Assembly (NCBI RefSeq): GCF_036245475.1
Contig: NZ_BTPM01000002.1
Span: 124,001 to 188,000 of the forward strand
Reading direction: 5' to 3'
Source: Vibrio sp. 10N
Lineage (GTDB): Bacteria; Pseudomonadota; Gammaproteobacteria; Enterobacterales; Vibrionaceae
DNA length: 64,000 bases
Part shown: positions 42,461-51,565 of the stretch, one piece after another
How the letters are laid out: each line of letters opens with the position of its first letter
Position numbering within the stretch: position 1 is the stretch's first letter
Made by a program: the position numbers and the translations under genes
Notes under the pieces: generated by a model
Seen by the model: only the letters and a program-made list of their open reading frames with translations
What the model was told of the DNA's origin: nothing
Database searches by the model: none

Positions 42461-43357
42461 ATGTATCACTCCGCTATAAACCTTCTGGATGTTCGAGCGT
42501 TTGTCTTGGTTGCCAACTTAGGTAACTTTACTAAAGCTGCAGAGGCGCTTGGAGTATCGCGTTCCCATGTCTCTCGTCAAATCCAGTCACTGGAGAAGCA
42601 AATGGGGGTCAGTTTAATTATTCGTACGACGCGTTCGATGAAACTGACGGCTGCGGGAGCCATGTTTCTTAGTTCGTGTGATCAAGCTTTGAACTGTATC
42701 GACAAAGCGGTTCACACTGCTGTCGATGATATTGAAACGATTCGAGGCAACATCAAAATTAATTGTGTGGGCGGATACATTGGTGAAGAGATGGTAGCGG
42801 AGTTTGTCGCTTCATTTTTGCAGGCCAATCCAAACGTGACCATAGAGTTGGACTTTTCGAGCCACCGCGTTGATCTTCTTGAGGAAGAGTTTGATTTAGC
42901 GATTAGAATGGGGGCGCTGGCCGATGCGAGTTATGTTGCCCGTAAGCTGACGACTATTGAAATGCAAACTCTGGCAAGCCCAAGTTATTTAGCCAGTTCA
43001 CCATTACTGACGCATCCTAAGCATCTAAAGTCTCATCGTTGTATCACCGGCTCTGTGACTAAGTGGCGATTTGAACACGTTGACACGAATGAGTCAGTGG
43101 AAGTGCCAGTTGACGGTACATTGAGCTGCAAAAATGGCAGGGTATTGATTAATGCCGCCAAACAGGGCCTGGGGCTTATAAGAGTTCCCCGAATTTATTG
43201 TGAGTCGGAAATTCAACGTGGGCAGCTTGTTCCTGTGTTCTCGGAATGGCGAGTCAGTGACGTTCCCTTGTCCATTATCTACCATAAAGATAAATTTCAG
43301 CCCAACCGGATCAGAGCGTGTATTAATCATCTTATCGACGCATTTGATCAGGGTTAA
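42461..43357 (+). CDS. LysR-family transcriptional regulator
   Basis: This 298-aa protein has an N-terminal winged helix-turn-helix (LLDVRAFVLVANLGNFTKAAEALGVSRSHVSRQIQSLEKQMG). The effector-binding domain after residue 90 has the LysR substrate fold (LEEEFDLAIRMGALADASYVARKL). The pattern is that of the CrgA/DmlR-like subgroup. It is divergent from dcuC, so it may control dicarboxylate export. Confidence 0.86.
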   Translation: MYHSAINLLDVRAFVLVANLGNFTKAAEALGVSRSHVSRQIQSLEKQMGVSLIIRTTRSMKLTAAGAMFLSSCDQALNCIDKAVHTAVDDIETIRGNIKINCVGGYIGEEMVAEFVASFLQANPNVTIELDFSSHRVDLLEEEFDLAIRMGALADASYVARKLTTIEMQTLASPSYLASSPLLTHPKHLKSHRCITGSVTKWRFEHVDTNESVEVPVDGTLSCKNGRVLINAAKQGLGLIRVPRIYCESEIQRGQLVPVFSEWRVSDVPLSIIYHKDKFQPNRIRACINHLIDAFDQG

Positions 43358-43461
43358 TCCAGTTGGAATAACCGTTATCACCAATGTGCTGATTTATTGA
43401 TTCTAAAAGATTATTGCTTGATAATCGCTCGCTTCATTTTCCATAGGCGCTGATTGCTTGT

Positions 43462-44865
43462 ATGCACTCCCAGACCAAAAAATACGTTTTTATTTTCATT
43501 AGAGCGCTGATACTGTCGGTCGTGCTGTATGGCGTTGTGATTTATCACAGTAGCGATAATTTGGTGAAAAACGAACAGGCGCAATTTCGTCTGCTCACCA
43601 AAACGATGCAAGACTACAAGTCGACGCTGTATATCATGGGGGTGATGTTTGAGGCACAGGTGGAAGCCAATCGCGGAAAGTTTATTGAAGAAAGGACATT
43701 CGCACGCGGAAAGATCTACTATTATGACGATGATAAGTCGCTGACTCACAACGAAAAGGTAATAAGTACCACCGCAGAGAAAATGTTTGGTAGTATGCCA
43801 GAAATGGTCGATGCGCCATCGTACTCGCTCTACTACCGATCGTACGAAGGTCAAAAGTTAATGTCGGCTAAATCGTTCGATATCTCGATCGAAGTGGTTA
43901 AATCTGCGTTCTCTGAGAAATCTTGCCTGGCGACATCGAACTGTGCTTATTACGTGTCGCCAGAAGATTTATCAAATCGTCTTGTCGTTTCTGATGTCCA
44001 TAAAGACAAGGTGACGGGGCAACCTACGATTACGTTGTCGAGTCCCGTTTATGACGATATGACGATGATAGGTGACGTAAACGTTGATATCTATTTAAAC
44101 TACTTTTCGTTCCTGAAACATAAGACCTTTGTCTCCGCTAAAAATGGTGATAAACGGCAGGTCATCATAGAGAGCTTACGTTATCCCTTTCATAAATACG
44201 CGTTTTATAAGCAGTTTACGGTTGATGATTACTTTGAATTTGTTTACCTAATTCCGTACAGTAAGCTCGTTATTGACAGCAGTTGGCTGTTAGTTCTGTT
44301 TATCGTGGTCTTGTTTTATATCTTTGTGAAGCTTGAAGAGCTGCAAATCAAACGAGAGCGGCTAAAACAGGCAGAAATTGCGATCTGTCGTGATGAGTTA
44401 ACGGGTATCTATAATCGTACTATTCTCAAAGACAGCGCATTAAAATATATCAAGGAAAAACAAGGGATGTCGGTCATTGTCATTGATGGTGATGGCTTAA
44501 AAGCGATCAATGACACACATGGCCATCATATTGGTGATGAAGCGATCATTCACATCGCAAAACGTATGCGTGTCAATTTTCGAGACAGTGACTACCTCAT
44601 ACGAAGTGGTGGGGATGAATTCTTAATCCTTTTACCGTGTTGTTCGGATAGGACTGCACATCAATTGGCAGAGCGCTTAACTAAAGACATCGCAAGTACT
44701 CCATTTGGTGAGCAGGCGCTCAAGATCACTATCAGCTTTGGCGTGAGCCAAGTTCAGGTGAGTGAGAATTTAGATACCGCGATTCAGCGCGCAGATAACC
44801 TGCTTTATAAAGATAAACGGAGCAAAATGCGGAAGTCAGAACAAACGAGACGTCATCATGCATAA
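43462..44865 (+). CDS. Membrane diguanylate cyclase (GGDEF)
   Basis: This 467-aa inner-membrane protein has TM1 at about residues 8-28, a periplasmic sensor of about 240 residues (PDC/Cache-like in layout) and TM2 at about 270-290 (WLLVLFIVVLFYIFVKL). A GGDEF domain follows, with DELTGIYNRTIL at its start and SGGDEFLILL as active site, so it is expected to make cyclic-di-GMP. The GTP-binding Asp (VIDGDGLKAIND) is present. Its 3' end overlaps the next LysR gene by 8 bp. Confidence 0.88.
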   Translation: MHSQTKKYVFIFIRALILSVVLYGVVIYHSSDNLVKNEQAQFRLLTKTMQDYKSTLYIMGVMFEAQVEANRGKFIEERTFARGKIYYYDDDKSLTHNEKVISTTAEKMFGSMPEMVDAPSYSLYYRSYEGQKLMSAKSFDISIEVVKSAFSEKSCLATSNCAYYVSPEDLSNRLVVSDVHKDKVTGQPTITLSSPVYDDMTMIGDVNVDIYLNYFSFLKHKTFVSAKNGDKRQVIIESLRYPFHKYAFYKQFTVDDYFEFVYLIPYSKLVIDSSWLLVLFIVVLFYIFVKLEELQIKRERLKQAEIAICRDELTGIYNRTILKDSALKYIKEKQGMSVIVIDGDGLKAINDTHGHHIGDEAIIHIAKRMRVNFRDSDYLIRSGGDEFLILLPCCSDRTAHQLAERLTKDIASTPFGEQALKITISFGVSQVQVSENLDTAIQRADNLLYKDKRSKMRKSEQTRRHHA

Positions 44866-45748
44866 AGAGCACGACTACAATTTACTCAAAGTACTGGTGC
44901 TCATTTATGAGCATCGAAGTCTCACTACTGCAGCGGCGAAACTCGGTAAAACAGAGAGCGCAGTGAGCAAACACTTGGCCAAACTTCGCGATCAGCTCGG
45001 CGACCCATTGTTCATACGTCGTAGCTCGGGGCTTGAGCCTACTCACTACCTTGAACGTGTCATGCCAGGTATCCAGCGTGGATTACGCTCGGTGGAAAAC
45101 GCCCTGAAACAAGGCGTGGTGTTCGATGCGCATCAATATGAACATCCGATAGTTATCGCGTTGGACAATACCTCTATTGAGCGTTTTGGTGCGCCTATTT
45201 TAACTGCATTAAGAGTAGTCTTTAAGAACTCTATGATCGAGCTGACGACATGGCGAAGGGATACCTATCAGCGCATTCTCGACGACAAAGTTCAGTTGGG
45301 AGTACAGATGTTTAATGAGGATTGCTCAAAATCACTGTATCAAAACGCTTTGCTAAATATTGAGATGGGCGCCATCGTTGGCGAGCAGAGCGACATTCGT
45401 CAATGGCAAGATGTGTTTGACAATCCATGTGTCTTTTTTGAGGTCAGAGGCTGGAATGAAACGAACCATCGGCTGATCAGGCAAATGGCTCAATACGACT
45501 TATCATTTAACTATCAGACCAGACTCGATAATTTGTCATTGGCAATGTCCACTGTACGGCAAGAAAATACGTCAGTCGTGCTTGCTAAGCATTTGGCGGG
45601 AGGAGAGGGACTAAGGTATGTGCCTTTTCCAGAGCACATGCAGAACTATGCACCGCTCGTCTCTTGTATAAAGCAGAGCCACAGGCAAAACCCTTTGCAT
45701 CAAAAGCTACATAGTATTGTTAAACAAGCGATTGAGGCTTCGTTGTAG
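44858..45748 (+). CDS. LysR-family transcriptional regulator, coupled to a GGDEF gene
   Basis: This 296-aa protein has an N-terminal HTH (YNLLKVLVLIYEHRSLTTAAAKLGKTESAVSKHLAKLRDQLGDPLF). The C-terminal domain is a less typical LysR effector fold, with ALDNTSIERFGAPIL at its start. The ATG lies inside the upstream GGDEF gene (8-bp overlap), so the two are one transcript. This links a cyclic-di-GMP enzyme and a regulator of unknown targets. Confidence 0.86.
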   Translation: MHKEHDYNLLKVLVLIYEHRSLTTAAAKLGKTESAVSKHLAKLRDQLGDPLFIRRSSGLEPTHYLERVMPGIQRGLRSVENALKQGVVFDAHQYEHPIVIALDNTSIERFGAPILTALRVVFKNSMIELTTWRRDTYQRILDDKVQLGVQMFNEDCSKSLYQNALLNIEMGAIVGEQSDIRQWQDVFDNPCVFFEVRGWNETNHRLIRQMAQYDLSFNYQTRLDNLSLAMSTVRQENTSVVLAKHLAGGEGLRYVPFPEHMQNYAPLVSCIKQSHRQNPLHQKLHSIVKQAIEASL

Positions 45749-45781
45749 GGATAGCTTGGCATCCTTGCCTAGAGAGTGATG

Positions 45782-46483
45782 CTATAAGGCGGGTTCAGCA
45801 ATGCGCGGTGGCGTTGTTACTGGTGCAATATCATGGTTAGCTGCCGCATTATTCATTCCCAACTCGATTGTGGGTTGAGTTTGCACGACATCTTGAGTGT
45901 GTAGCAGTTCAACAATCGAGTTGGCTTCATATTTGTCGAGAATTCTTGATTTGTAAGTGCTGATCGTTTTTGCACTTAACGACAAAAATTCAGAGATCTG
46001 TTTGTTGCTGTAGCCTTTTTTCAAATAGTTGAACACGACAGTTTCTCGTTGGGACAACACAATATTGCGGCTACGTTGTTTGTAGTCGGTTTTGAACAAG
46101 TTATAGCCACGCATGACACCTGCAATGGCATCGCGAATCAATGTGGTGTCTTCAGTTTTGCTAATGTAACCATTCGCCCCAAGCTTATAGGCGGTTTCTG
46201 AGTACACAGGGTAGCCATAGCTTGATACAAAAATCGCCTTACCTTTATATCCAGAAGCATATGCCCGACGCATGAGTTCGAAACCATCGGCTTCGGCGAG
46301 ATTAACATCGAGAATGATCAGTTCGATATTGCCAGTTTTTACCAGGTTCAGAGCAGTTTGAATGCTGTCTGTTTGGTGCACCAAGTTCATGTCGTCAATA
46401 CTGGTTACGATTTTAGCAATCGACTCCCTAACAATAGGGTAGTTATCAATGATGAGACAATCTTTGCTGTTTGGATAGAGCAT
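45782..46483 (-). CDS. Response regulator (REC + LuxR HTH)
   Basis: This 233-aa protein has an N-terminal receiver (DCLIIDNYPIVRESI, phospho-acceptor Asp in LIILDVNLAEADGF, Ser in FVSSYG, Lys in YISKTED). The C-terminal LuxR/NarL-type HTH is LSQRETVVFNYLKKGYSNKQISEFLSLSAKTISTYKSRIL. The length and order match NarL/FixJ regulators and also resemble Vibrio VpsT-type proteins, but the VpsT c-di-GMP motif is not seen. The start at 46483 has AAGG upstream; the longer frame starts at 46540. No kinase gene is adjacent. Confidence 0.87.
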   Translation of the reverse strand: MLYPNSKDCLIIDNYPIVRESIAKIVTSIDDMNLVHQTDSIQTALNLVKTGNIELIILDVNLAEADGFELMRRAYASGYKGKAIFVSSYGYPVYSETAYKLGANGYISKTEDTTLIRDAIAGVMRGYNLFKTDYKQRSRNIVLSQRETVVFNYLKKGYSNKQISEFLSLSAKTISTYKSRILDKYEANSIVELLHTQDVVQTQPTIELGMNNAAANHDIAPVTTPPRIAEPAL

Positions 46484-46919
46484 TAACTTAACCTTGCAAA
46501 ACAAGTGAATAACAAAAAATGAGCATTTAGAAGGGCGCATCCACGTTGCTTGTCGGTGTCACTTGGTGTGGCGAGTGAATTAATTAATTCACGGCTCAAA
46601 TTATCTGAGTTGAAAGTATAAGAAATTATTGATGGAAAGTGTGGAAAGACAGAAATTCCAAACTGGAATAGTGTCGGAATTTGTTAAACCCAGTTAAAGA
46701 TCAAAAGCTTGCCGCTCGACGATTACTGCTTTTTGTCGCTGGAAAAACAAAGAGTGTTTGACAGATTTCACTCCACATTTTGAAAGGATAATCCCTCCTC
46801 ACATAGACTTTTTTGAAATTTAGGTACATAAAAATGTGACGTAGGTCTTGTTTTATTCTGTGTTAGGTATAAAATTACACCTAGATGAAATTTTCCTACA
46901 TGTATATCGGAGAACAAGC
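46484..46919. other. Intergenic region with a candidate operator and promoter
   Basis: This 436-bp region contains an exact dyad ATTCCA-AAC-TGGAAT at 46655-46669, about 170 bp upstream of the response regulator. TTGTTT (46848) - 16 bp - TAAAAT (46870) is a plausible promoter for the 44-aa gene at 46920. Confidence 0.4.
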
Positions 46920-47054
46920 ATGAGTTACGAACTAGGCTCAGTTTATGTTGGTCAAATGGCTGCGAAGAAAATGATGGACGAAATGCTATATGGAAAAGCA
47001 CAGCCGAAGAAAAAGTCTTTCGTTAAGCGAATGATGAAAAAGCTGTCTAAATAA
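46920..47054 (+). CDS. Small basic protein (44 aa)
   Basis: I do not recognise this protein. It reads MSYELGSVYVGQMAAKKM... with a Lys-rich end (KKKSFVKRMMKKLSK). GGAGAA lies six bases before the ATG, a promoter-like pair lies 50-70 bp upstream, and a very strong terminator follows the stop by 12 bp. It is therefore very likely a transcribed and translated single gene. The amphipathic, basic C-terminal helix may bind membrane or nucleic acid. Confidence 0.7.
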   Translation: MSYELGSVYVGQMAAKKMMDEMLYGKAQPKKKSFVKRMMKKLSK

Positions 47055-47062
47055 TAGGTTCG

Positions 47063-47099
47063 AAAAAAGAGGGCTCGCCAGTTGCGAGCCCTCTTTTTT
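47063..47099. terminator. Strong terminator after the 44-aa gene
   Basis: AAGAGGGCTCGC (47067-47078) is exactly complementary to GCGAGCCCTCTT (47084-47095), with A and T runs on either side. It may also end the convergent redoxin gene. Confidence 0.93.
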
Positions 47100-47116
47100 A
47101 TATGAGATTCTACAGG

Positions 47117-47734
47117 TTAAGATGCATTCTTCTCACCAAAATCAACCACGTTATCAGGGGTTTGAGCAGGTCTGCGACTTTCAAGCCACTTTTCTAAATT
47201 ATCCGCCCCTCCGACATACTCTCCCTCAAGCCAAATCTGTGGAACGGTCACGGGCGTTTTAAGACCAATATGGGCTTTTACCTCCGGAATCATTCTATAA
47301 AGGGCGGCGCTGTCTTTGACGACATCATGATAAGTGTAGGGAATACCAGCTTCATCGAGAAGTTTTTTGGCTTTGACACAGTAGGGACAGGTGGCTTTAC
47401 CGTAGACGATGTTACCCTGCAGTGTGTCGCGCTTTGTCCATTCTTGAATCACGGATTGCACCAACACACCGCGGTTCAATGCCTCACCTTGGCTAACAAC
47501 TTTTCCTTCAACCATCAAAATAGGGGCGTGCCAAGACCCTGCTTTAAGTGGTTCCCACCAATGCGATAGCCAATCTTTAACCTCGAGTTCAATAGGGATC
47601 CCTTCCAGCTCGTTGGCAAAGGTGTCGGTCAATATGTCTTTGGTTAATGTGCACTCACCGCAAGGGATGTTCACTTTAAATGGGCCCCAGCTCCCTGCCC
47701 AGCGGTATAACGTGAGTTTAATCGGTTGTGCCAT
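47117..47734 (-). CDS. Two-domain thioredoxin-fold protein with glutaredoxin C-domain
   Basis: This 205-aa protein has an N-terminal region with Cys-Gly-Glu-Cys (NIPCGECTLTKD) that looks like a second thioredoxin-like fold. A C-terminal glutaredoxin domain follows, with YGKATCPYCVKAKKLL, the cis-proline loop TVPQIWLEGEYVGGADNLEKWL, and no signal peptide. It is expected to reduce disulfides in the cytoplasm with glutathione. The combination of CGEC and CPYC in one chain is not one I can name. It is monocistronic. Confidence 0.75.
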   Translation of the reverse strand: MAQPIKLTLYRWAGSWGPFKVNIPCGECTLTKDILTDTFANELEGIPIELEVKDWLSHWWEPLKAGSWHAPILMVEGKVVSQGEALNRGVLVQSVIQEWTKRDTLQGNIVYGKATCPYCVKAKKLLDEAGIPYTYHDVVKDSAALYRMIPEVKAHIGLKTPVTVPQIWLEGEYVGGADNLEKWLESRRPAQTPDNVVDFGEKNAS

Positions 47735-47808
47735 GTTCTTTGCCTCTTAATTCTTCCATTTAATAGAGTAGAACCTTGAATACGAATTTTCATTTCAAGC
47801 AGAGTAAA

Positions 47809-48693
47809 TTATTTTTTTACACGCTTGTTGGTTTCCCAGTGTGTGATAAAGGCAACCGAGGCAATGATAATAGCGGCCCCTAACCACAAGCGTCCAGGTG
47901 GCGCCCAGCCAAATACAATCCAGCCAGCAAGAACGTTCATTGGCAGCTTTGCGTGATCAAAAGGTTGTACGAATGATGCATCAGCAACGGAGTAGGCTTT
48001 GACAATAGCCCATTGTGCGAGTGCAGTAAGGGCGCCGGCGCCAATAAGTAACATCCATACCCAGCCTGTTGTTGGTAAAGACCACTCGGGTAGTGCTAAA
48101 AACAGGTTAAATGGCGTGATCAGCAATAATAAATACACCACCATGGTAGATGGTGAGTCATCCGCAGATAGGTGTTTCACCATCAATGAATAACAGGCCC
48201 AAAAGAACGCAGCACCAACCGGCAGTAGTGTCGCCCAGCTAAAATCGTCAGCCCAAGGTTCGAGAATGATCATCGCACCGATAAAACCAAATAGCGTGGC
48301 TATCCAACGTGCGGGTCCCACCGTTTCTTTCAGTAATAGCCCCGAACCTAATGTCGCGAAAAGTGGTGATGTCATCAGCAGTGCAATGCCTTGCCAAATG
48401 GGAACCGGATAGGCCAGGGCCCACATCCAAAGTTGAATTCCCACTACTGAAAGAAAGACGCGAAACAAGTGTTTAGAAAAGTGCTGAGTACGCAATGAGT
48501 GCCTAAATCCAAGCGACGTTAGATAAGGCAGAATGACGAAAAATGCTATCGCATATTGAATAAAAGCCACCATGGTTGATGACATGCCGTGGCGAATACT
48601 GACTACTTGGGCAATATTGTTCACTAAAGCAAAAGCGGCTCCCGCGGCTAGCATCCATAGCGCGCCACGAATGGGATGGTGATGTGAGCTCAT
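47809..48693 (-). CDS. DMT/EamA-family transporter
   Basis: This 294-aa inner-membrane protein has ten predicted helices in two EamA repeats (LWMLAAGAAFALVNNIAQVV and AAFFWACYSLMVKHL each start a half). A short basic tail (NKRVKK) follows. Family members export amino acids, nucleotides or drugs; the substrate is not evident. It is on the same strand as the redoxin gene, with 75 bp between them. Confidence 0.85.
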   Translation of the reverse strand: MSSHHHPIRGALWMLAAGAAFALVNNIAQVVSIRHGMSSTMVAFIQYAIAFFVILPYLTSLGFRHSLRTQHFSKHLFRVFLSVVGIQLWMWALAYPVPIWQGIALLMTSPLFATLGSGLLLKETVGPARWIATLFGFIGAMIILEPWADDFSWATLLPVGAAFFWACYSLMVKHLSADDSPSTMVVYLLLLITPFNLFLALPEWSLPTTGWVWMLLIGAGALTALAQWAIVKAYSVADASFVQPFDHAKLPMNVLAGWIVFGWAPPGRLWLGAAIIIASVAFITHWETNKRVKK

Positions 48694-48873
48694 AAGTTAT
48701 TTTGGTAGTTTTTTCGGCATGTTACTACGAATAGACATGGCTACCAAGCGACAGAGTATGATTCAAATCAGGTGCAGAGTGAACAAACCAAGTGCGGGAG
48801 ATCAATTTAATTACCGAATGTTCAAATGATGTTCAGTTTGAAGTTGATTTTTTATGCTGGATAAAGGATATTT

Positions 48874-50439
48874 ATGCCAAATTTTATGCTTAACATAGAC
48901 ATAATTATGAATACTCATACTGAAGCGTCGCCAAAGGTGGCATCAGGGACGAAAACCTGGCAAATGCCAGATACCCTCATTCTTATTTTTGTTGTCGGTA
49001 TCCTAGCGACATTATTGACTTATTTTGTTCCTGCGGGGCATTTTGATAGTCAGGAAGTGACTTATCTTGTTGATGGTGCTGAGAAAACACGTACTGTCAT
49101 CGACCCACATTCATTCGAGTACGCGGCGGATGAAAATGGTGAACTGGTTTATAAGTCTGTAGGCCTATTTGCTTCCGGTGGTGGTATTGGTCTGATGAAC
49201 TTTGCCTTTGAAGGTTTAGTCTCTGGCTCAAAATGGGGCTCGGCCATTGGCGTGATCATGTTCATGCTGGTTATCGGCGGTGCGTTTGGCATTGTGATGC
49301 GTACAGGTACCATCGATAACGGTATCCTACGTCTCATCGATAAAACCAAAGGCAGTGAAGCGCTGTTCATTCCTGTTTTGTTTGGCCTGTTTTCTCTTGG
49401 CGGCGCAGTCTTTGGTATGGGTGAAGAAGCGGTGGCATTTGCTATCATTATTGCCCCTTTGATGGTTCGTTTGGGTTATGACGGCATTACTACTGTCATG
49501 GTGACCTACGTGGCGACGCAAATTGGTTTTGCAACGTCATGGATGAACCCGTTTTCCGTTGCGGTTGCTCAGGGTATTGCGGGCATTCCAGTGCTGTCAG
49601 GTATGACGATGCGTATGGTGATGTGGGCCGTGTTTACTGTGATTGGTATTGTGTTCACAATGGTTTATGCCTCTCGCATTAAAGCGAATCCAGAGCTTTC
49701 ATACAGCCGCCGTACCGATGTTTACTTTAGAAAACAAGCTGATACGGTTAAGGAGTCTCGTTGGAACCTAGGTGATACGCTGGTACTACTTACCGTTGTA
49801 GCAACGACTGTATGGGTAGTATGGGGTGTAGTGATGCACGCTTGGTATATCCCAGAGATCGCTTCTCAGTTCTTTACCATGGGTTTTGTGGCTGGTCTCA
49901 TTGGTGTGTTATTCCGCTTGAACGGCATGACCCTAAACGACATGGCTGATGCTTTCAAAGAGGGCGCAAGCATCATGCTTGCACCAGCGTTACTTGTCGG
50001 TTGTGCAAAAGGCGTGCTGCTGATTCTAGGTGGGGGTACTACCGATGAGTCTAGCGTTCTAAACTCTATTCTTAACAGTGCTGGTGGCATGATTAGTGGC
50101 CTACCTGATGTTGCCGCTGCTTGGTTAATGTATGCATTCCAGTCGGTATTTAACTTCTTCGTGACGTCAGGTTCTGGTCAAGCAGCACTAACTATGCCGC
50201 TGCTGGCACCATTGGCAGATATTGCCGGTGTGACACGTCAAGTTGCAGTACTGGCATTCCAGCTTGGTGATGGCTTTACTAACGTTATCGTACCAACATC
50301 CGCATCTCTGATGGCAACGCTTGGTGTATGTCGTATTGATTGGGGTGACTGGGCAAAATTCTGTTGGCGCTTTATACTGCTGCTATTCGTTTTAGCAAGT
50401 TTTGTGATTATCGGTGCGCACCTAGCTGGGTTCGCGTAA
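48874..50439 (+). CDS. YfcC-family carrier (C4-dicarboxylate/basic amino acid type)
   Basis: This 521-aa inner-membrane protein has about 12 helices and a charged N-terminus. It shows TLLTYFVPAGHFDSQEV, then GEEAVAFAIIIAPLMVRLGYD, SWMNPFSVAVAQGIAG and VTSGSGQAALTMPLLAPLADIAGV, as in the YfcC/DcuC-like group. Known or suggested substrates are dicarboxylates, arginine/ornithine or peptides. AAGGA before the ATG at 48874 supports this start over one 11 codons later. The hydrolase gene that follows suggests uptake of an N-acyl amino acid. Confidence 0.85.
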   Translation: MPNFMLNIDIIMNTHTEASPKVASGTKTWQMPDTLILIFVVGILATLLTYFVPAGHFDSQEVTYLVDGAEKTRTVIDPHSFEYAADENGELVYKSVGLFASGGGIGLMNFAFEGLVSGSKWGSAIGVIMFMLVIGGAFGIVMRTGTIDNGILRLIDKTKGSEALFIPVLFGLFSLGGAVFGMGEEAVAFAIIIAPLMVRLGYDGITTVMVTYVATQIGFATSWMNPFSVAVAQGIAGIPVLSGMTMRMVMWAVFTVIGIVFTMVYASRIKANPELSYSRRTDVYFRKQADTVKESRWNLGDTLVLLTVVATTVWVVWGVVMHAWYIPEIASQFFTMGFVAGLIGVLFRLNGMTLNDMADAFKEGASIMLAPALLVGCAKGVLLILGGGTTDESSVLNSILNSAGGMISGLPDVAAAWLMYAFQSVFNFFVTSGSGQAALTMPLLAPLADIAGVTRQVAVLAFQLGDGFTNVIVPTSASLMATLGVCRIDWGDWAKFCWRFILLLFVLASFVIIGAHLAGFA

Positions 50440-50462
50440 TACCAAACACTATAAGGTTTAAA

Positions 50463-50491
50463 AAAGCGGGCTTTGTCCCGCTTTGTTTTTT
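50463..50491 (+). terminator. Hairpin between the carrier and hydrolase genes
   Basis: AAAGCGGG (50463-50470) is exactly complementary to CCCGCTTT (50477-50484), and a T-run follows. It could terminate part of the transcripts before the hydrolase gene. Confidence 0.7.
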
Positions 50492-50501
50492 ATTGGGCGA
50501 A

Positions 50502-51503
50502 ATGATGCAACAACAAACTCAACAACACATCAAACCAAATTATCCAACGATCACATCACTCGATGTCGATACGCTTCCTGCTGGCGAACATCGCTTTTGG
50601 TTTCAAGTTTCAACCAATGCCATGGGCGTGGGTATTCAACTACCGGTTATCGTTATAAAAGGCGAAAAACCAGGCGCTAAGTTTATGATCACAGCAGGCG
50701 TGCATGGTGATGAACTCAATGGCATTTTGACTGCCCATAAACTGGCGAGAAAGCTGGAGCACAATGTGGATGCGGGTGTCGTCACCATTGTGCCATCTGT
50801 GAATATTCCCGGCATCTTAACGCATAGCCGCGATTTTAGTTCGTCGGATCCCGATGCATCACCGGCCAACCTCAATCGGTTTTTTCCAGGCAAAGTTGAT
50901 GGTGATGCGGCAAATCAATATCTCTACCGTCTTTGGAATCAATTGCTTAAGCCCAATGCCGAGTTTGCTATCGATTTGCATACTCAAACGCGCGGCGCAA
51001 CGTATCCTCTTTATGTGTTTGCTGACTTTAGACTCGAACCAGCACTTGAGATGGCTCGCTTGATAAAACCTGATGTTATTCTTAACGATCCGGGCGATGC
51101 GGGTGTACTTGAAACGGTATGGAATAGCTCGGGCGTGCCAAGTATTACGATTGAAGTAGGGATGGGCAAGATCACTCAACCTGAACTTATTGAGCGCACA
51201 GTTGATGGTGTAAGACAAATATTGACTCGTCATGGTCTAATGAAAGGAAGTGCCCCTGAAGTGTTAGCTTGCGCGGTAGAAGGGCAGAGCATTACGACAG
51301 TGCGAGCACGCCAAGGTGGGTTTGTTATCCCGCAGGTGGAGCTGTTACAGCAAGTTGACGCTGACCAGCTAGTCGCAACGCAATACGATGCTTTTGGCCA
51401 AGTACTGGATCAATATTACGCCCCCCATGCCGGCACGGTACTCAGTTACAACGTGGATAGCCTTCGTGATCCAGGTGCTTTGGTTGTTCGTTTGATTCGA
51501 TAG
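50502..51503 (+). CDS. Succinylglutamate desuccinylase/aspartoacylase family hydrolase
   Basis: This 333-aa zinc enzyme of the M14 superfamily cleaves N-acyl amino acids. The zinc ligands are visible in AGVHGDELNG and in AIDLHTQTRG, with the catalytic Glu in ITIEVGMG. The substrate of this member is unknown; it is not clearly AstE. The longer open frame (from 50364) overlaps the carrier gene, but GGGCGAA and the family length favour ATG 50502. It is probably partly co-transcribed with the upstream carrier. Confidence 0.86.
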   Translation: MMQQQTQQHIKPNYPTITSLDVDTLPAGEHRFWFQVSTNAMGVGIQLPVIVIKGEKPGAKFMITAGVHGDELNGILTAHKLARKLEHNVDAGVVTIVPSVNIPGILTHSRDFSSSDPDASPANLNRFFPGKVDGDAANQYLYRLWNQLLKPNAEFAIDLHTQTRGATYPLYVFADFRLEPALEMARLIKPDVILNDPGDAGVLETVWNSSGVPSITIEVGMGKITQPELIERTVDGVRQILTRHGLMKGSAPEVLACAVEGQSITTVRARQGGFVIPQVELLQQVDADQLVATQYDAFGQVLDQYYAPHAGTVLSYNVDSLRDPGALVVRLIR

Positions 51504-51530
51504 ATTCAAAAGCGGATAGCCAAAATTAGG

Positions 51531-51565
51531 TAAAAAAAACCTCCCCTAATTCGCTCTAGGGGAGG
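51531..51565 (-). terminator. Terminator of the putative small RNA
   Basis: CCTCCCCTA (51540-51548) is exactly complementary to TAGGGGAGG (51557-51565). On the minus strand it is followed by eight T's. There is no T-run on the plus side, so it is not made for the plus-strand hydrolase gene. Confidence 0.85.
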
